Positions 32,513 through 41,013 are shown, numbered from the stretch's first letter. The stretch is DNA of 64,000 nt from RH-AL1 sp964244495 (GCA_964244495.1 CAXTIU010000001.1:424522-488521); one strand, 5' to 3'. Numbers and translations: made by a program. Notes: generated by a model from the sequence alone, not told the origin.

Positions 32513-34016
32513 CGGCACTGGTCCTGTTGGGTCGGGAGAGTTCCGGCTCCTCGCCGCCGTCCTTCTGCTGGACGGGTTGCTGGACGCCCTTCGCGTTGGT
32601 GCGGCGCGGGTCGCTGTCGAGCACGATGGCGAGGTCGTCGACCTTCTCGTTCCAGGCCTGGATCTCGTCGAGCACGTCGTCGGGGTTGCGGCCGCTCTCG
32701 GCGACGACGTCCTGCCAGGAGCGGAAACCGTTGCGCACCGCGAGCGCAGAGGCCTGCGCGTCGGCCATCGGGTCGACCCACTCGAACTTCGGGGGTGACC
32801 ACTCGACGGGCACGTAGGGCCGGTCGATGACGCCGGCGAGATAGGCCGCCTCGCACCACCATTCCCAGACCGGCTGCAAGGCCATCTGGATCAGAATGTT
32901 CCACTGCACCGATCGCACGAGCCGTCGGAACTCGACGAGGCCGCCGCGCATGGAGGAGAAGTTGACCTTGCTGAGGTCGCCGGACACGAGCTCGTAGGGC
33001 ATTCGGAAGCCGGCGGCGATCGTCTGGATCGAGGCGCCCTTGTACTCACCGTAGTTCGGCACGGACTGGGGCGTGTTGAACTTCACGTCCTTGCCGCCGC
33101 GCAGGTAGGCGATCAGCCCAGGCTCGAACTTCTCGACGGTGTGCCCGTCGCAATCGACGACCGAGGGCGCGATGGTCTCGTCGGCTTCGTTCTCGGCGTT
33201 GATGACGAACGCGGCGACGGAAGCCTCGATCTTCTTGCGGACGATCTCGGCGAGTTCGTAGTCGGCCAGCAGGTGCAGCGACTCCATCGCCGGCGTGCCC
33301 CATGGGACACCGCGCGTCTGGGTGCGCTGCCACTCGTAGACGTGGAGGACCTCGCTGGCCGGGATCGGCACGGAGGTGAGCGATCCGGGGAAGTTGAAGA
33401 AGATGTTCCCGGGGTGGTTCGGGTAGAGCCAGTAGGCCTTCCGCTTGAGGGTCGCCTCGTCGATGACGACGCCCTGGATCGCGTAGCTGCCTGGATCCAA
33501 GGGACCGTTGCGGAACGGGTCGAGGTAGTCGGCTTCCAGCACCTGCAGCTCGAGCGGCACGTCGCCGTCGAACAGGGGTTTGCGCAGGCGCTTCCTGAGC
33601 AGCGCCTCGCCGCCCTCGATCATCTCGCGGCACAGCAGCGTCTGCAGGCCGTAGAAGTCGAGGACGCCGTTGGCGTCGCAGCGGTACGTCCACTGCTCGA
33701 AGGCGCGACGGATCTTCTTGTCGCGCGACGGCGAGCCCGTGACCGGCCGCGGCACGATACCCTCGCCGACGATGTTCGACACCAGCGAGCCGACCGCCTT
33801 GGCGGCGAACGGGTTGTTGCGGACCAGCGCGCGCGACTTGTCCCGCAGCGTCCGAGCCTCGCCGTAGATCTCGGCGTCGGCCGAGCGCTGGCCGGTGATC
33901 CAATGATCACCCTGCCGGCTCGGCTTCGCGGCCTCGTAGCCGCGCTTGGCGGGCGCCGGTGCGGCTTGGGAACCGGTCGAGGCGGCGCGGCCCTTCTTGC
34001 CGCCCTTCTTCGCCAC
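32358..34016 (-). CDS. Portal protein (lambda gpB family)
   Basis: A 552-residue protein with portal features: RTLRDKSRALVRNNPFAAKA, VSNIVGEGIVPRP, LQVLEADYLDPFRNG, RGVPWGTPAMESLHLLADYE, VNFSSMRGGLVEFRR and WEWWCEAAYLAGV. It forms the dodecameric DNA portal and docks terminase. The last 50 or so residues are basic and atypical and overlap the protease gene, so the true end may be nearer 32518. Confidence 0.88.
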   Translation of the reverse strand: MAKKGGKKGRAASTGSQAAPAPAKRGYEAAKPSRQGDHWITGQRSADAEIYGEARTLRDKSRALVRNNPFAAKAVGSLVSNIVGEGIVPRPVTGSPSRDKKIRRAFEQWTYRCDANGVLDFYGLQTLLCREMIEGGEALLRKRLRKPLFDGDVPLELQVLEADYLDPFRNGPLDPGSYAIQGVVIDEATLKRKAYWLYPNHPGNIFFNFPGSLTSVPIPASEVLHVYEWQRTQTRGVPWGTPAMESLHLLADYELAEIVRKKIEASVAAFVINAENEADETIAPSVVDCDGHTVEKFEPGLIAYLRGGKDVKFNTPQSVPNYGEYKGASIQTIAAGFRMPYELVSGDLSKVNFSSMRGGLVEFRRLVRSVQWNILIQMALQPVWEWWCEAAYLAGVIDRPYVPVEWSPPKFEWVDPMADAQASALAVRNGFRSWQDVVAESGRNPDDVLDEIQAWNEKVDDLAIVLDSDPRRTNAKGVQQPVQQKDGGEEPELSRPNRTSADGRTETPARAVQPRRRGQPGDVRRRGQHGRNRVDHGSQRPPLLVAGRRGIR

Positions 34017-34018
34017 GC

Positions 34019-34285
34019 TCAGCAGTCCTCGTTGTAGCGCTGGCGGATAAGGCCGGGACCGAGCCCACGACGACCGTAGCCACGGCTGAACGTGGCCTTG
34101 CCGGCGACCGGCCGCGGCGTGCCATTGGCGGCGGCCTGCAGGCGGGTGAGATAGGCCACCGTCTGAATCATCTCGTTCAGCGAACGGTACGTCGCCGACT
34201 TGCCCTCGTAGCTGACGGACGTGACGCCGGCGGCGATCGCGGCGTTCATGGCGGCGATCTGGGGACCGTAGTCGATCACAGCCAT
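34019..34285 (-). CDS. gpW-like head-tail joining protein
   Basis: An 88-residue protein (MAVIDYGPQIAAMNAAIAAG, SVSYEGKSATYRSLNEMI, YLTRLQAAANG). The spacing of a short N-terminal helix, a GK..TYRS turn and a second helix resembles lambda gpW, which is also encoded between terminase and portal. It completes the head neck. It overlaps the terminase gene end by 10 bases. Confidence 0.65.
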   Translation of the reverse strand: MAVIDYGPQIAAMNAAIAAGVTSVSYEGKSATYRSLNEMIQTVAYLTRLQAAANGTPRPVAGKATFSRGYGRRGLGPGLIRQRYNEDC

Positions 34286-36315
34286 GTCGAGCGCCTTCTC
34301 GGTGCGGGGTTCTGCGAACGTTCGGGCGACGGGGCGGCGGGCTTCACGGCCGCGACGCTAAGGGTCGACGCAGGCTGCGAGCGCTTCTCGGTCGGGGCCG
34401 GGACGGGTTCCGATGCGTCTTCGCTCTTGACCTTGCCCAGCGCCACGAAGCGGCTGCTCAGCGCCTGAAGGCCGCAGACGGCCGCATAGGCGTAGACGAA
34501 GCAGACGCCGACCTCGCGGGGCTTCTTCGGCTTGTCCCACTCGGTGAAGCCCTGCCGCCGCGTGACGAGGCTCTCGCGCGTCATCTGCTCGAAGAACTCG
34601 TCGTCGACGTCGCGCGAGCCGCGAGCCGGCTGATCGGTGAAGTGGACGTGGCGCGGGCCGGGCCTCTCGACGTGCAAGCTGCCGTAGGCGAAGTCGCGCG
34701 CGGCGTTGCCGCCGATCAGGTACCAGACGTTGCCAAGCGTGTTCGACGGCTTGCGCGGCCACACGGGCGAGCGGCGTCCCAGCGTCTCGGAGCGGCCCTT
34801 GATCGCCCACACGCGACGGGACCGGCGCTCGTTGCAGAACGAGTAGGTCTCGGCGGTGTAGTGACCGCCGGAGTCGATGGCGGCCGCCCTGACCCGCAGG
34901 ACCGAGCCGTCAGCCTTGCGGAACTCGCGCTTGAGGAGGAGGTCGAGGCTGTTCCAAACCTCGCGCTCGGCCGGGTCGCCCGGCAGCACGAAGTGGCCGA
35001 TGAACCAGCACTCAAGGCCCCTGCCCCATCCGTAGATGCCGCCCTCGATGCGGGCGTTCTCGCCGGATTGGACGTCGCCGCCGAGCGTCAGGTAGAGCAC
35101 ACCGTCCGGCACCTCGGCACCGTACAGCTCGGCGCGATCCAGGAACTTCGAGGTCCTGACCTCGCGCCCGTAGGTCACGCGGTAGGTCCGGCCCAACCGC
35201 AGGTTGACGAAGGGCTGAACCTTGTTGATCGCGTCGAGCTGGGCGTCGAGCCATTCCTGCGCGATGGCCGTCCAGGACGCGTTGAGGTCCAGCGACATCC
35301 CGGTCCAGAGATGGAAGCCGGGGTGGTCGCCGTCCGGGTTGGTCGGACGCCACTCGCCGTGGGCGTCCATCCAGGGCTTGCGGCCCTCGTCGATGATGCA
35401 GCCGCACGTGCCGACGTACCAGAGCCCGGCGACCCGACCGTCGACGGCCTCCCACTTCATCCCGTACGGCGTGTCGCGGCCGCCCCAGTCGATGAACTGC
35501 ATCTCCCCGCACTGCGGGCACGGCACGAAGTAGCGGCGCTGGTCGCTCTTCGACCAGAGCTTGGCGATGCGCGAGGTCTCCTCCAGGAGCGGCGTCGATC
35601 CGACCACCAGCTTCCGGTTCCAGAACTTCTCGCCTCGGGTCCAGAAGAGGTCGAGCTTGTCGCCCTGGCTCTTGTAGTCCGGGGTCCAGCCGTCGCCGTC
35701 GATCTCGTCGGCGGCCATGAAGCGAGCGGAGTAGCGCCGGAAGGCGTCGTCGGCCGCAGCGCCCACCAGGCGCGCCGAGGCGCCGTTCGACAACTTGTAG
35801 AAGGTGTTCTTGTCCTGCTTCTCGCCGCGGCGGGCCGGGCGAAGCATGCGGCGCAGCACCGGCGTCTCGCGCAGCATCGGCGCGATCTCCGTGCCGCCGA
35901 AGTCCTCGGCGTCCTCCTTCACCGGCTGTGCGATCGCGCACAGCGTCGGGTCGTGGTGGAGGTGGTAGCCGATCGCCAGCGTGAAGCAGCGCGTGTAGCC
36001 GACGCGGGCCGCCTTCATCACCGTGACGCGCGCGATGCTCGGGTCGCACATGACGTCAAGCAGCTCGCGCTGGTAGCCGTACAGGGTGACCGGGCCGCTC
36101 TCGGCGCCGGTGCTCTTCGGGATGCGTCCGTACTTCTCGGCCCAAGCCGACCCCGACAGGCGTGGCGGCTTGATCAGCGCCGAGGCGAACAGGCCGCGCG
36201 CGGACACGCGCAGCTCGTCGCGCCCGCTCCGGTAGTCGCCGGAACGGTGACGATCAAACTTCGTCGGGCCCGTTGTCGCTGCTGCTGTCGGAGCCACCGG
36301 CCCACCTTTCCGCAA
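34276..36315 (-). CDS. Terminase large subunit (GpA family)
   Basis: A 679-residue protein with GpA features: a deviant Walker A (VMKAARVGYT), FMAADEIDGDG as Walker B, a zinc-binding pair CPQCGEMQFIDWGG and CGCII, and a nuclease-region GGDVQSGENARIEGGIYGWG. It packages DNA into the prohead. The listed start overlaps the small subunit gene by 62 bases; GTG at 36207 is a shorter alternative that removes the overlap. Confidence 0.92.
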   Translation of the reverse strand: MRKGGPVAPTAAATTGPTKFDRHRSGDYRSGRDELRVSARGLFASALIKPPRLSGSAWAEKYGRIPKSTGAESGPVTLYGYQRELLDVMCDPSIARVTVMKAARVGYTRCFTLAIGYHLHHDPTLCAIAQPVKEDAEDFGGTEIAPMLRETPVLRRMLRPARRGEKQDKNTFYKLSNGASARLVGAAADDAFRRYSARFMAADEIDGDGWTPDYKSQGDKLDLFWTRGEKFWNRKLVVGSTPLLEETSRIAKLWSKSDQRRYFVPCPQCGEMQFIDWGGRDTPYGMKWEAVDGRVAGLWYVGTCGCIIDEGRKPWMDAHGEWRPTNPDGDHPGFHLWTGMSLDLNASWTAIAQEWLDAQLDAINKVQPFVNLRLGRTYRVTYGREVRTSKFLDRAELYGAEVPDGVLYLTLGGDVQSGENARIEGGIYGWGRGLECWFIGHFVLPGDPAEREVWNSLDLLLKREFRKADGSVLRVRAAAIDSGGHYTAETYSFCNERRSRRVWAIKGRSETLGRRSPVWPRKPSNTLGNVWYLIGGNAARDFAYGSLHVERPGPRHVHFTDQPARGSRDVDDEFFEQMTRESLVTRRQGFTEWDKPKKPREVGVCFVYAYAAVCGLQALSSRFVALGKVKSEDASEPVPAPTEKRSQPASTLSVAAVKPAAPSPERSQNPAPRRRSTWL

Positions 36316-36808
36316 GATCGGCTTCGGCGACCTGGAAGGCCCGGTTGATCTCCGCCTCGCAGAGCTCCCGGATCTCGTTGGGGTTGGTCATGGTCGCGGT
36401 GCGGCCGGCGATCTTGGAACCGGCGTTCGACATCCCGGACCGCAGCGCCTGACAGAAGTCCGCCATGACGGATTCGGCATCGAAGCGAGACACGACCGCC
36501 TTCAGCGCCTCGTCTGCCTCGACCTCGGCGACGATCGCGCTGGCGACCGCCTTGCGCCGGTCGGCCTCGTCCTTCGAGACCTTGCCATCGCCGTCCTGCA
36601 GGCCCGACACCGCGTCGTCGACGGCGGTCTTGATGCGCCAGTCGATCACGGCGGCGGAGTCGAAGCGCCACTCGTGCCCTTTACTTCCTCGCTCGATCGA
36701 CGGGCACCCTTTTCGGACCCAAGTGTCGACCGTTGGAAGCGAGATGTTGCAAAGAGTTGCGAGCTCCGCGCGGTTGACGACGCGGCCCTGTTTGTCGGGG
36801 TCGGACAT
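36254..36808 (-). CDS. Terminase small subunit (Nu1-like)
   Basis: ATG at 36808 gives MSDPDKQGRVVNRAELATLC followed by a winged-helix pattern (NISLPTVDTWVRKGCPSIER, then HEWRFDSAAVIDWRIK) typical of Nu1. A helical oligomerisation region (ESVMADFCQALRSGMSN) follows. It recognises the packaging site and recruits the large subunit. ATG at 36814 is also possible. The frame is open upstream into the methyltransferase gene; see that entry. Confidence 0.8.
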   Translation of the reverse strand: MSDPDKQGRVVNRAELATLCNISLPTVDTWVRKGCPSIERGSKGHEWRFDSAAVIDWRIKTAVDDAVSGLQDGDGKVSKDEADRRKAVASAIVAEVEADEALKAVVSRFDAESVMADFCQALRSGMSNAGSKIAGRTATMTNPNEIRELCEAEINRAFQVAEADLAERWAGGSDSSSDNGPDEV

Positions 36809-36857
36809 AAACATAAAACCTGGGCTGAAAATTCGTGAAACGGATGTCAGCCGCGGT

Positions 36858-36901
36858 GGGGCGTTCCCCTCGGGAGGGGGCACCCCAGGGAAGGACCCTG
36901 G
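36858..36901. other. Two hairpins upstream of the small terminase gene; possible cos/pac region
   Basis: The stretch 36815-36921 between methyltransferase and small terminase contains a nested stem (GGGG at 36858, CCCCTC-GG-GAGGGG at 36866-36879, CCCC at 36883) and a second stem CCAGGG-AAGGA-CCCTGG (36885-36901). In lambda the packaging site lies in this position. The identity of any cos site is not proven. Confidence 0.4.
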
Positions 36902-36921
36902 ATTTCGACAGGCGCAGCGGC

Positions 36922-37726
36922 TCAGGCAGCCTCGCTGGTGCCCCTTCCGACCTCGACCAGCGCAGAGGGGGGCCAATCGCGCGATCAGGCCTGTGTGAGC
37001 CTCCCAGCGCCGCACTGCGATGTCGACGTAGACCGGATCGATCTCGATCGCGTGGCAGCGGCGGCCGATCATCTCGGCGGCAATGATCGTCGTGCCCGAA
37101 CCCACGAAAGGATCGTAGACGGCGTCACCAAGTCGACTGTGGTTCTCCATCGGCCGCTGCATCGCGAGCAGCGGCTTCTGCGTCCCGTGACCGGTCTCGG
37201 ATCGCCGATGCGGGATCTGCCACACCGTCACCTGCTTACGGTCGCCGGTCCACCGCGCGGTGCGACCGCGCCGGACCGCGTACCAGCACGGCTCATGGCG
37301 CCAGTGGTACGCGCCTCGCGAGATGATCAGCCGGCCCTTGTCCCAGATGATCTGCGACCAGATCAGGAAGCGGCACGCTTCTAGGCTGTCGCGGACCACA
37401 TGACCGTTCAGGGCGCTGTGCCAGACGTAGGCCACGTCGCCCGGAAACAGCGCCCAGACTTCGCGCCAGTCAGCTTGGTTATCATTGGCGACCGCGCCTG
37501 TGGCGAGCTTCGATCCTTTCGCAGCGACCTTCACGCGCCATGACGGGTCATAGTTCACCCCGTAGGGCGGGTCCGTCACCATCAGGTGCGGCACGGCGCC
37601 GGCGAGCGCCAGCGCGACGGTCGCGGGGTCTGTGGCGTCACCGCACACGAGGCGATGATCACCGAGCAGCCAGACATCGCCCGGCCGCGTCACCGGCATC
37701 GCCGGAGTAGTATCGATTTGTTGCAT
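36922..37726 (-). CDS. DNA N4/N6 methyltransferase, apparently frameshifted at the 3' end
   Basis: The protein (DVWLLGDHRLVCGDATD, VTDPPYGVNYDPSW, HGTQKPLLAMQRPMENHS, VYDPFVGSGTTIIAAEM, RRCHAIEIDPVYVDIAVRRW) has the DPPY and FxGxG motifs of beta-class DNA methyltransferases. As read, the frame has no stop and runs into the small terminase. Removing one base from a C6 run (plus-strand G6 at 36967-36972) restores a natural end (SALVEVGRGTSEAA and TGA at 36922). It may protect phage DNA from restriction. Confidence 0.75.
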
Positions 37727-37794
37727 GACTTGGCGCTTTATGGCCCGGCCGCAGGCGGCGACGGGGATGACCAGATGACTGGCCAGCTCTTGTC

Positions 37795-37968
37795 ATGCGG
37801 GGTCCTGACCCGCGCTCCGGGTGTTTGCCCACCCGAGCCCCCGCCACCTGGGACGACTGGCTCGGAAGCCAACGTCTCCTGGACAAGGGCAATTTACTCG
37901 ATCTCGCTACCCATGGCGAGATCATCCGCCTTGCGGCGAAACGTTGTTCTCTTGGTTCAGCTCAATGA
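37795..37968 (+). CDS. Possible small plus-strand ORF, 57 aa
   Basis: An ATG-initiated frame in the 195-base gap between two minus-strand genes, with a protein-like second half (TWDDWLGSQRLLDKGN, LLDLATHGEIIRLAAKR). It overlaps the 3' end of the gene at 37922 in antisense and has no clear ribosome binding site. Low confidence. Confidence 0.2.
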   Translation: MRGPDPRSGCLPTRAPATWDDWLGSQRLLDKGNLLDLATHGEIIRLAAKRCSLGSAQ

Positions 37969-38155
37969 CGAGGTCGGGCAGGTTGCCCAGATCACAGCCA
38001 AGATTGGCCGGAAACCGAACCTTCAGTTCCAGCCCCATCGCCACGCGCGGCACGCCCATGATCTCGCAGAGCGCGGCGGTAAGCATGCATTTCAGCTGGT
38101 GGTTCGCGCCGATCGAGCGGATCTCGTCCGCCTCGCTCGCCCCGCCGGGGATCAC
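37922..38155 (-). CDS. Small early phage protein, 77 aa
   Basis: One of a run of small minus-strand ORFs (37922-39543), mostly joined by 4-bp overlaps. The product is mixed alpha/beta (LKCMLTAALCEIMGVPRVAMG, LPDLVIELNQ). No family is recognised. Its 4-bp overlap with the next gene supports real translation. Confidence 0.5.
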   Translation of the reverse strand: MIPGGASEADEIRSIGANHQLKCMLTAALCEIMGVPRVAMGLELKVRFPANLGCDLGNLPDLVIELNQENNVSPQGG

Positions 38156-38376
38156 GCCGCCTCCTGCTTCCGGTACCAGAGTTCGTCCTTCACGAGCACA
38201 AACCGATGCACGTTACCTTCCGGGTCGGTGTGGAGGCTCATGCTCAAGCCGTTCTCCCACGCGTTGACGCCCGCCTCGTCGCAGACCGCCTTCAACAACA
38301 CCTTCTGCAGCACGGCTTCGGATAGCGTACCGGTCCACGTCGTCTCGTGGACGTCCTTGCGCTCGACATCGCTCAC
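38152..38376 (-). CDS. Small early phage protein, 74 aa
   Basis: Overlaps both neighbours by 4 bases (ATGA). The sequence (TLSEAVLQKVLLKAVCDEAG, then GNVHRFVLVKDELWY) suggests a helix followed by a beta hairpin. No family recognised. Confidence 0.5.
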   Translation of the reverse strand: MSDVERKDVHETTWTGTLSEAVLQKVLLKAVCDEAGVNAWENGLSMSLHTDPEGNVHRFVLVKDELWYRKQEAA

Positions 38377-38705
38377 GATCCCGGCTCCTTCTTCTTCAGG
38401 TCCGAGCGCCAGAAGCGGTTCGAGCCCGGAATGCCGTACTCGCGCCAGATGTCGTCGCCGAGGTCCGCGCGGAGCCGCTTCAGGTCGACGAGGCCGACAT
38501 CGGTGATCTGCCGGCTGACGAAGCTGTGCTCACCCTGCGCGAACTCGAGGCCGCGCCGATCAAGCTCGGCCTCAATCGCCTGCAGCTTGTCCTTGGTGCG
38601 TAGCTTCGCGAACGTGTGGCCACGGTGCTCGTCGGCGAGCTGGGCGTCGGTCATGTCGAAGACCGACGACGGTGCCTTCGGCTTGCCGATCCTTACGGTG
38701 GTCAT
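38373..38705 (-). CDS. Small early phage protein, 110 aa
   Basis: A charged, mainly helical protein (DMTDAQLADEHRGHTFAKLR, KDKLQAIEAELDRRGLEFAQ). Overlaps neighbours by 4 bases on both sides. The DKLQAIEAELDRRGL helix is common among small host-interaction or DNA-associated phage proteins, but no function can be assigned. Confidence 0.5.
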   Translation of the reverse strand: MTTVRIGKPKAPSSVFDMTDAQLADEHRGHTFAKLRTKDKLQAIEAELDRRGLEFAQGEHSFVSRQITDVGLVDLKRLRADLGDDIWREYGIPGSNRFWRSDLKKKEPGS

Positions 38706-38941
38706 GGCTCGCGCTCGCCCATGATGTGGCTCATGGTCGGGAACACGAAACCGGCCGGCGGTTTGGACGGCCCCGCGCTGATGCGGCGAACCGAGTAGCC
38801 GGTCAGGAACAAGCGGTAGCGGATGAGGTCGACCTGCGTCAGGAACTCGGGCGTCATGTCGATCCCGAGCTGGTCAGCGATCGCCTCGGCCAGGGAGGCG
38901 GTCACGAGATGCTCATCAGGCTTGCCCGCGCGGTCTTTCAT
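38702..38941 (-). CDS. Small early phage protein, 79 aa
   Basis: A 79-residue protein (HLVTASLAEAIADQLGIDMT, LFLTGYSVRRISAGPSKPP). Coupled by 4-bp overlaps at both ends. No family recognised. Confidence 0.5.
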   Translation of the reverse strand: MKDRAGKPDEHLVTASLAEAIADQLGIDMTPEFLTQVDLIRYRLFLTGYSVRRISAGPSKPPAGFVFPTMSHIMGEREP

Positions 38942-39153
38942 GATCGCGCCATCCCGTCGTTCGTTCTGGCGCCGCCCCAGGCCTGCTCGGCCGCACGGGT
39001 CAGACCCCGACGCTCCTTGAGCAGCGCACGGTAGAACCGCGCGTCGGAGATGGCGACCACCGGGCCAGGCCGTGCCGCCCGGATCTTCCGATCCATGTTG
39101 ACGATCACCTGCAGCAGCTGCGGGAGGCGGTCGAATTGCGCTTGCGTCATCAT
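38938..39153 (-). CDS. Small early phage protein, 71 aa
   Basis: A basic helical protein (QFDRLPQLLQVIVNMDRKIR, FYRALLKERRGLTRAAEQAW). Coupled to the downstream gene by 4-bp overlap. No family recognised. Confidence 0.5.
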   Translation of the reverse strand: MMTQAQFDRLPQLLQVIVNMDRKIRAARPGPVVAISDARFYRALLKERRGLTRAAEQAWGGARTNDGMARS

Positions 39154-39154
39154 G

Positions 39155-39340
39155 TCAGCGCCTCTCGTCGACGAGCTTGGGGCCGCCGTTGTGACCGGCC
39201 GCCGGCTGCACGGTGCGGATCGCGACGGCAGCGGACGGCGAGAAGCGGCGCGGCAGCCGGCTCGGGCGCGCCGATCGCGCGGGGAACGGGTCGACCTCGT
39301 CGACGAGGATGACCGCGCGGCTGTAACGGTCAGCGATCAT
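39155..39340 (-). CDS. Small phage protein with GHNGGP motif, 61 aa
   Basis: The C-terminal AAGHNGGPKLVDERR contains the GHNGGP motif seen near the ends of small proteins in many alphaproteobacterial phages and prophages. Its function is not known to me. It overlaps the upstream ORF by 4 bases. Confidence 0.5.
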   Translation of the reverse strand: MIADRYSRAVILVDEVDPFPARSARPSRLPRRFSPSAAVAIRTVQPAAGHNGGPKLVDERR

Positions 39341-39543
39341 TGGTCAGACCCTTCAACCCTGCTTCTGATCAGCTCGAGCAAGCGTGGCCGATAGGAAGCG
39401 TCTGATTCGGCCGAGCCACGTGCGAAGGCGCCCGGCAACCGTTGCAGGCGACGACCCCACGCGAGACCGTAGGCTTCGAGATCACGACCTTCGAGGATCT
39501 GCGGGTTGCCAGATCGCGCCCAGGGAAACTCGAAGACGATCAT
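39337..39543 (-). CDS. Small phage protein, 68 aa
   Basis: ATG at 39543 starts two bases after the recombinase stop (MIVFEFPWARSGNPQILEGR...). The remainder is charged (AYGLAWGRRLQRLPGAFARG). No family recognised; it is coupled to the downstream gene. Confidence 0.45.
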   Translation of the reverse strand: MIVFEFPWARSGNPQILEGRDLEAYGLAWGRRLQRLPGAFARGSAESDASYRPRLLELIRSRVEGSDQ

Positions 39544-39545
39544 CG

Positions 39546-40406
39546 TCACCCCTTCACGATGGCTTTGTGCTTGCCGCGTTTGAGCACGTGCGTTTCCGCA
39601 CCCTGCCAGCGGAACAGGTACTCGACGGCGCCGCGATACTTCGGGTTGTCGAGGATGTAGCCGACCTGACTGGGCCGCCACTGACCGCCGCGCTTGGTCG
39701 GCACCTTGTCGGCGTTCAGCGCGTCGGCGATCGCCTGAAGCGTCGCACCGTCCTTGCGCAGATCGAAGATCTGCCGGATCGTCCCGGCCTGGCGCTCGTC
39801 GACGAGCAGTCCACCCTCGCGGTCGCGGCTGTAACCGAGCGGCGCCGACCCACCGGCGAACCCGCCCTTCGTTGCTTTCTCGCGGCGCCCACCGTGCGTC
39901 CGCTCGGTGATAGCTTGTCGTTCCTGCTCGGCCATGCCGGCGAGCACCGCGAAAACCGTGCGCCCCATCGGGGTCGCCGTATCGATCGGCTCCGAGACGG
40001 AGCGGATGACGACGCCATAGCGTTCGGACAGATCGTTCACCGCCGTGACGGCGTAGACGATCTGGCGCGCGAGGCGATCGAACTTGTAGACCAGGAGCAC
40101 CGCGAAGGCCTGCGCCTCCGCAAGCTCGAGGATGCGCGCGAACCCGGGGCGATCCGCCGGCTTGGTCGCGCCGGACACGCCGGGATCGGCGATCACGTCG
40201 ACGAGCTTGTAGCCCTGCGACTCCGCGAAGGCACGAACCGCGCGCTGCTGGCTCTCGAGGCCCTGGCCATGTTGCGCCTGCTCTTCCGTCGAGACGCGGA
40301 TGTAGCCTGCGGCCTTGGTGGCAATCTCGGCCTTGGCCTCGCTGGCCTCGCCGCTCCGCTTTTTCAGGCGCGCGACGCGCTTGGAAGCGAGCATCGCGCA
40401 ACCCAC
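39546..40406 (-). CDS. Serine recombinase
   Basis: A 286-residue recombinase. The N-terminal resolvase domain has AAGYIRVSTEEQ with the catalytic serine, LVYKFDRLARQ and a Q-ER-ITERTHGGRREKA segment near its end; a recombinase domain follows (GTIRQIFDLRKDGATLQAIAD, GYILDNPKYRG). It is longer than simple resolvases and shorter than large phage integrases. It lies in the middle of the phage, not at an end, so it may resolve or invert DNA rather than integrate. ATG at 40394 is an alternative start. Confidence 0.85.
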   Translation of the reverse strand: MGCAMLASKRVARLKKRSGEASEAKAEIATKAAGYIRVSTEEQAQHGQGLESQQRAVRAFAESQGYKLVDVIADPGVSGATKPADRPGFARILELAEAQAFAVLLVYKFDRLARQIVYAVTAVNDLSERYGVVIRSVSEPIDTATPMGRTVFAVLAGMAEQERQAITERTHGGRREKATKGGFAGGSAPLGYSRDREGGLLVDERQAGTIRQIFDLRKDGATLQAIADALNADKVPTKRGGQWRPSQVGYILDNPKYRGAVEYLFRWQGAETHVLKRGKHKAIVKG

Positions 40407-40561
40407 TGTTTTTGCTTGTTTTTCTCGTTTAGGTGCTGCTCGTTTCCGAACTCTCTTGAGAATTCGGAAACGGCCGCCGCGACCCGGTACATCCGCGGAT
40501 CGGCGGCGGCCTCGACCGATCGGTGATCGGTGATGACGGGACCGGGCGCGACCCCGGCCAT
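40364..40561 (-). CDS. Possible small ORF upstream of the recombinase, 65 aa
   Basis: The first half has GC3-rich codons and protein-like content (GPVITDHRSVEAAADPRMY, RVAAAVSEFSREFG), but the second half spans a 32-bp palindrome and overlaps the recombinase start in another frame. No clear ribosome binding site. It could be a leader peptide. Confidence 0.3.
   Translation of the reverse strand: MAGVAPGPVITDHRSVEAAADPRMYRVAAAVSEFSREFGNEQHLNEKNKQKQWVARCSLPSASRA
40441..40472. promoter_or_regulatory. 32-bp near-perfect palindrome upstream of the recombinase
   Basis: Arms CGTTTCCGAA (40441-40450) and TTCGGAAACG (40463-40472) enclose TCTC-TT-GAGA with a single mismatched pair. It lies 35 bases upstream of the recombinase start. 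It could be the recombinase crossover site, an operator or an mRNA hairpin. Confidence 0.6.
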
Positions 40562-40758
40562 GTGGGCGATAGGCGTGCGACGACGCCTCGTTTTACGATC
40601 TGCGGCGCCAAACGCCCCAGGCTCGCGGCGTTGGCCCGCGAGCGTCTCGTTCCACTGATTACGGCCGCTGGCCGTCCGTCACCTTCGGCCCTTTCGGGCG
40701 GAACTGAAGCCGCTTGCGCCCGGCCAATCGTCCGCCCTGTCGCTGCGGCTGGTAAACT

Positions 40759-41013
40759 CTACGCGCGCCGGCGCCCCCGCACCTCAACAGCCACGCTGCG
40801 CCGGCCGACCTGGATCGTACCAGGGCGCAGCACGGGCAGCGGCTTCCGCATGGTCGGCACGGTGCGCATCTCGCGCGCCTCCGCCAGCATCTCGGCTATG
40901 ACCTCGGACCGGTCCTCGAAGAAGATGTCGGGCCGGCGATGATCGACAGGCCGTATGGCTCGGACCCGACTGGCGAAGTGCTCGAGGCGAGACGCGAGCT
41001 CGTGGGGCGTCAT
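40759..41013 (-). CDS. Small phage protein, 84 aa
   Basis: A basic helical protein (MTPHELASRLEHFASRVRAI, EDRSEVIAEMLAEAREMR) ending RRRA. It is preceded by the hairpin and copy 2 of the dispersed element. No family recognised. About 200 bases downstream (40562-40758) contain only a short GAAA-loop hairpin. Confidence 0.5.
   Translation of the reverse strand: MTPHELASRLEHFASRVRAIRPVDHRRPDIFFEDRSEVIAEMLAEAREMRTVPTMRKPLPVLRPGTIQVGRRSVAVEVRGRRRA

Noticed and set aside
34642..36348. Plus-strand frame of about 570 codons opposite the terminase
   Set aside because: The minus strand encodes an unmistakable terminase large subunit; the opposite frame has no recognisable domains.
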